From: Cruorifilaria tuberocauda
Taxonomy: Eukaryota > Nematoda > Chromadorea > Rhabditida > Onchocercidae
Assembly (NCBI GenBank): GCA_013365365.1
Contig: JABVXU010000537.1
Coordinates: 1-36,457, forward strand
Length of the DNA stretch: 36,457 bases
Reading direction: 5' to 3'
Shown here: piece by piece, positions 33,966 through 36,457 of the stretch
Layout: each line of letters starts with the position of its first letter
Numbering within the stretch: position 1 is the first letter of the stretch
Position numbers and translations under genes: made by a program
The notes under the pieces: generated by a model
Told to the model about the DNA's origin: nothing
Seen by the model: only the letters and a program-made list of their open reading frames with translations
The model's database searches: none

Positions 33966-34900
33966 TATCTTATTCGCTGGTGATATTATTAACAACATTT
34001 GTCAAATTTGTTCAAGGATTACCAATTTATCAAGAAACAAATTATGAACCTCTGGCTAATTACTTGAAATCATTTGATTACGATCAACTGAATTCATTAA
34101 TGGTAAGTTTTTATCGTTTTTTCTCATTCTTATCATATAGATTGCAAAATAAAACTGTAAATAAAATATAAGTATACTATACTATAAAGTATATAATATG
34201 TATTATAAAAATTTTGGTTTAAAATTTTTTTTATATACTATAAAATATTTTGTTGAAAGCATTCGTGTTATTCCTTTTTACATATCAATTTATTTTTTGG
34301 AATAAATTTAATTAATTAATGGATTTAAAATAACATTAGTTTTATTTATAACATTTTTCCTTATTATAAGTAATCTTACAGTAGCCAATGATATATTTTA
34401 TACCGTACTATATTACATCTATAATATCTCCAATACTCGTTATCGATATGTATCGTAGTTTGTCTGGTTAAAGGGAATTCCGGATGGAATTTACAAGAAT
34501 ATGAGTGCTAATTTCACCAAGATTAGCATTCATTTATGTTTAAAATTTATTTTTTCAAACATTTGAAAAAGCATCTTTCATGATATTTTTGAAATATTGA
34601 ATAAGAATTACAGTAAACTTTAACAAAATTACAGTAATGGGATTACAGTAGACCTTATTAATTACCAGATATACTTACATTTCTAATAACTTAGATTATG
34701 TTTAAAAAAACTTAGATTTCTAACATTAATTAATATTAAATGAACAAAATATCGATTTATTTCAATTGTTGATATTGATAAAATTATTTATTAAAATTTC
34801 AATTTTTTAGTATCATCCATTATCGACGCCTATTTTGAATATGATAAAGAAGAAAAATATTGCAATTGGACGAGCTGATGGTTTCAGGCCTGGTAAATAA
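33950..34900 (+). CDS. nlp-22: NLP-22-like (RPamide) neuropeptide precursor, 80 aa
   Basis: Two exons, 33950-34102 and 34811-34900, join in phase 0 (donor ATG|GTAAGT, acceptor TTTTTTAG|TAT) to give 80 residues. The N-terminus has a signal peptide (hydrophobic VSYSLVILLTTFVKFVQG, likely cut near residue 23). A spacer follows, then a KKK processing site and NIAIGRADGFRPG with a final Lys before the stop. Lys removal and use of the Gly as amide donor would give NIAIGRADGFRP-amide. Caenorhabditis NLP-22, as I recall, is SIAIGRAGFRPG and promotes larval quiescence; NLP-2 and NLP-23 are relatives, so nlp-2 or nlp-23 orthology is possible. The peptide is secreted and probably acts on a neuropeptide GPCR. 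An acceptor-like TTTTTTAAG 22 nt before the ATG may be a spliced-leader site. The second in-frame ATG (33956) is an alternative start. Confidence 0.87.
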
Positions 34901-36457
34901 TTCAGGAATGGATAATTTTAAAACTTGCAAATAATTCTCGAAAGTTAACGAACAGTTAAAGCTAACTGTAAAAGCATCATACTGAAATGTTTTTTGTATT
35001 TCAAATGCAAATTAATAAACAAAATTTAATGAACTTCCATAGGAACAATCAATTAAACAGAAAACACTATTTTCAATTTGTCAAATTTCATTAAAAATTT
35101 CATCAAAATTTCATTTAAAAAAAAATCAATGTAAACATTTCTTCCATTCGAAATATTCCAGAATTTCCGGAGAGTAATAAGTAAAAATCAATATTTCTTC
35201 TAAACTAAAGTTACATAAAAATTACATAAAATTTCAACTAATCCGTATCTTATTGTTTTCATCGATGAAATTTTGATCAAAATGTGTTTACTTTTTTTCA
35301 CCTGCTAATGAATTCCAGTATTTCATCAACCTTGGCTATTACACTCAACAAAAAAATGATAAGAATGATAAGTGATAAGTGTAATCAGCTATCAGTGTTC
35401 AATTTTCTCATAATTACTTATTGAATGAATTAAAATTAAATTTTATAATGAATTAAAAGCAATACTGTGATAGTAGTATCCTTATAATAACATTGATATT
35501 ATCAGATATATCACTGATATTAAGCTGCATGATATTCCATGCCACCTAGTTAATGCTTTTCAAAATAAACTTAAGTTTATAATTTCCAACAATATGGTAA
35601 ATTAACTTCCGGATAGAAATATTTGCAAGGAGAAGAAGGTGGAATTCAATCTGTGAAAAGTAATCAAAAAGCTCTGATGAACAGCAATAGAAAATTTAAA
35701 TACTTTAAACTTAAATACCTTACGTCAAATATTATTGTAACAGTAATGATACATAACGTAAGCACGTAAGCATTTTATAACGTCAAATAAGTAATGTAAC
35801 GTGAAATAGAAATCATATATTAGATCAATCAATTCAATTAAACTCGAAAATTTGATTTGTTCAGAAAAAAATGAATAAATTTGAATCAATAATTTTCAAA
35901 ACAATAATATACTTACTCAATCAATAAATACAAAAAAATGAAATATTGAATGATCATTGAAACTAAAAAAAAAAACATTTTTAATTAATTCAAAATATAA
36001 GCTAAATTAATTTATTGCTTGTCAAATCGTTAATAATTTTTTCCGTAATTTTCATTATAATAATTAGATAGCTTATAGGGCTTATAAAGTAAGTAAGCGC
36101 GTAAACATAATGTTCATGACATAACACATGCAATAGAATTCATTCATTGAAAATTTATTCAAACCTTAATCAATTCCTTTCAAATATTTGGATTTAAAGA
36201 AGGAGTCCTACGAAATAAAAACAAAAGAATTTTTTATACAGTACTCTATCATTACTGTCTTTTGACAGTAAGCTTTTTCAAAGCAAGCTGTTTTAAATGA
36301 CAATTATCGTCATTCTCTACATTTAAAAGAGCTTAAAAAGTTAAAAAGTAAGGGTAAAATTTTAAATTAGAAATTAAAATTAAATATAAAAAAACTGAAA
36401 TTTGAAATTAAATTACTTAAATATTTATTTATTTTCTAATTCATATCAATAGATAAT
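34901..36457. other. 3' flank of the neuropeptide gene; no further gene seen
   Basis: AT-rich sequence without supported exons. A perfect small inverted repeat lies at 36253-36270. Confidence 0.45.
35014..35019 (+). terminator. Candidate polyadenylation signal of the nlp-22-like gene
   Basis: AATAAA on the plus strand 113 nt downstream of the TAA stop. This hexamer is common in such AT-rich sequence, so support is modest. Confidence 0.4.

Overview
This is a 36.5-kb, strongly AT-rich eukaryotic window that looks like a parasitic nematode, most likely a clade III/filarial species (inference). The reasons are: many short coding exons split by AT-rich introns with TTTTCAG-type acceptors and GTATTT/GTTTGT-type donors; acceptor-like AG sites lying a few bases 5' of start codons, as expected for spliced-leader trans-splicing; a nematode-type NLP-22/RPamide neuropeptide precursor; and T-rich mitochondrial COX1 sequence inserted in an intron. 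Most long ORFs here are exon fragments or repeat translations, so the gene models below were assembled by hand from splice sites, and every junction was checked for reading phase. Layout: (1) 1-6.1 kb, minus strand: the first 285 codons (9 exons) of an orphan gene whose protein starts MGNK; its introns hold several tandem arrays. (2) 7.4-8.5 kb, minus: a second orphan gene (4 exons, 158 aa, protein starts MGSFGSK) with a polyadenylation signal. Both N-termini fit the N-myristoylation pattern and both proteins are charged and low in complexity. (3) 9.7-13.5 kb, plus: a BTB-BACK gene (6 exons, 332 aa); intron 2 carries a decayed, partly duplicated COX1 fragment (NUMT). (4) 15.35-16.38 kb, minus: COA3/CCDC56, a cytochrome c oxidase assembly factor (3 exons, 137 aa). 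(5) 17.27-27.68 kb, minus: a MAP3K4/MTK1-type MAP kinase kinase kinase in 28 phase-consistent exons (1433 aa), including a complete kinase domain. (6) 28.3-28.6 kb: a 136-bp tandem duplication upstream of the kinase gene with an ATF/CRE-like half site in each copy. (7) 28.7-33.9 kb: gene-poor sequence rich in simple repeats. (8) 33.95-34.9 kb, plus: a two-exon nlp-22-like precursor for one amidated FRPG-type peptide. (9) 34.9-36.46 kb: no gene seen. The genes do not form an obvious pathway. COA3 acts on COX1 biogenesis in mitochondria, the MAP3K on p38/JNK stress signalling, the BTB-BACK protein probably on protein scaffolding or ubiquitylation, and the neuropeptide on secreted signalling. The least described parts are the pair of adjacent, putatively myristoylated orphan genes, and an intronic array that multiplies a splice-donor-like sequence starting at the real donor.
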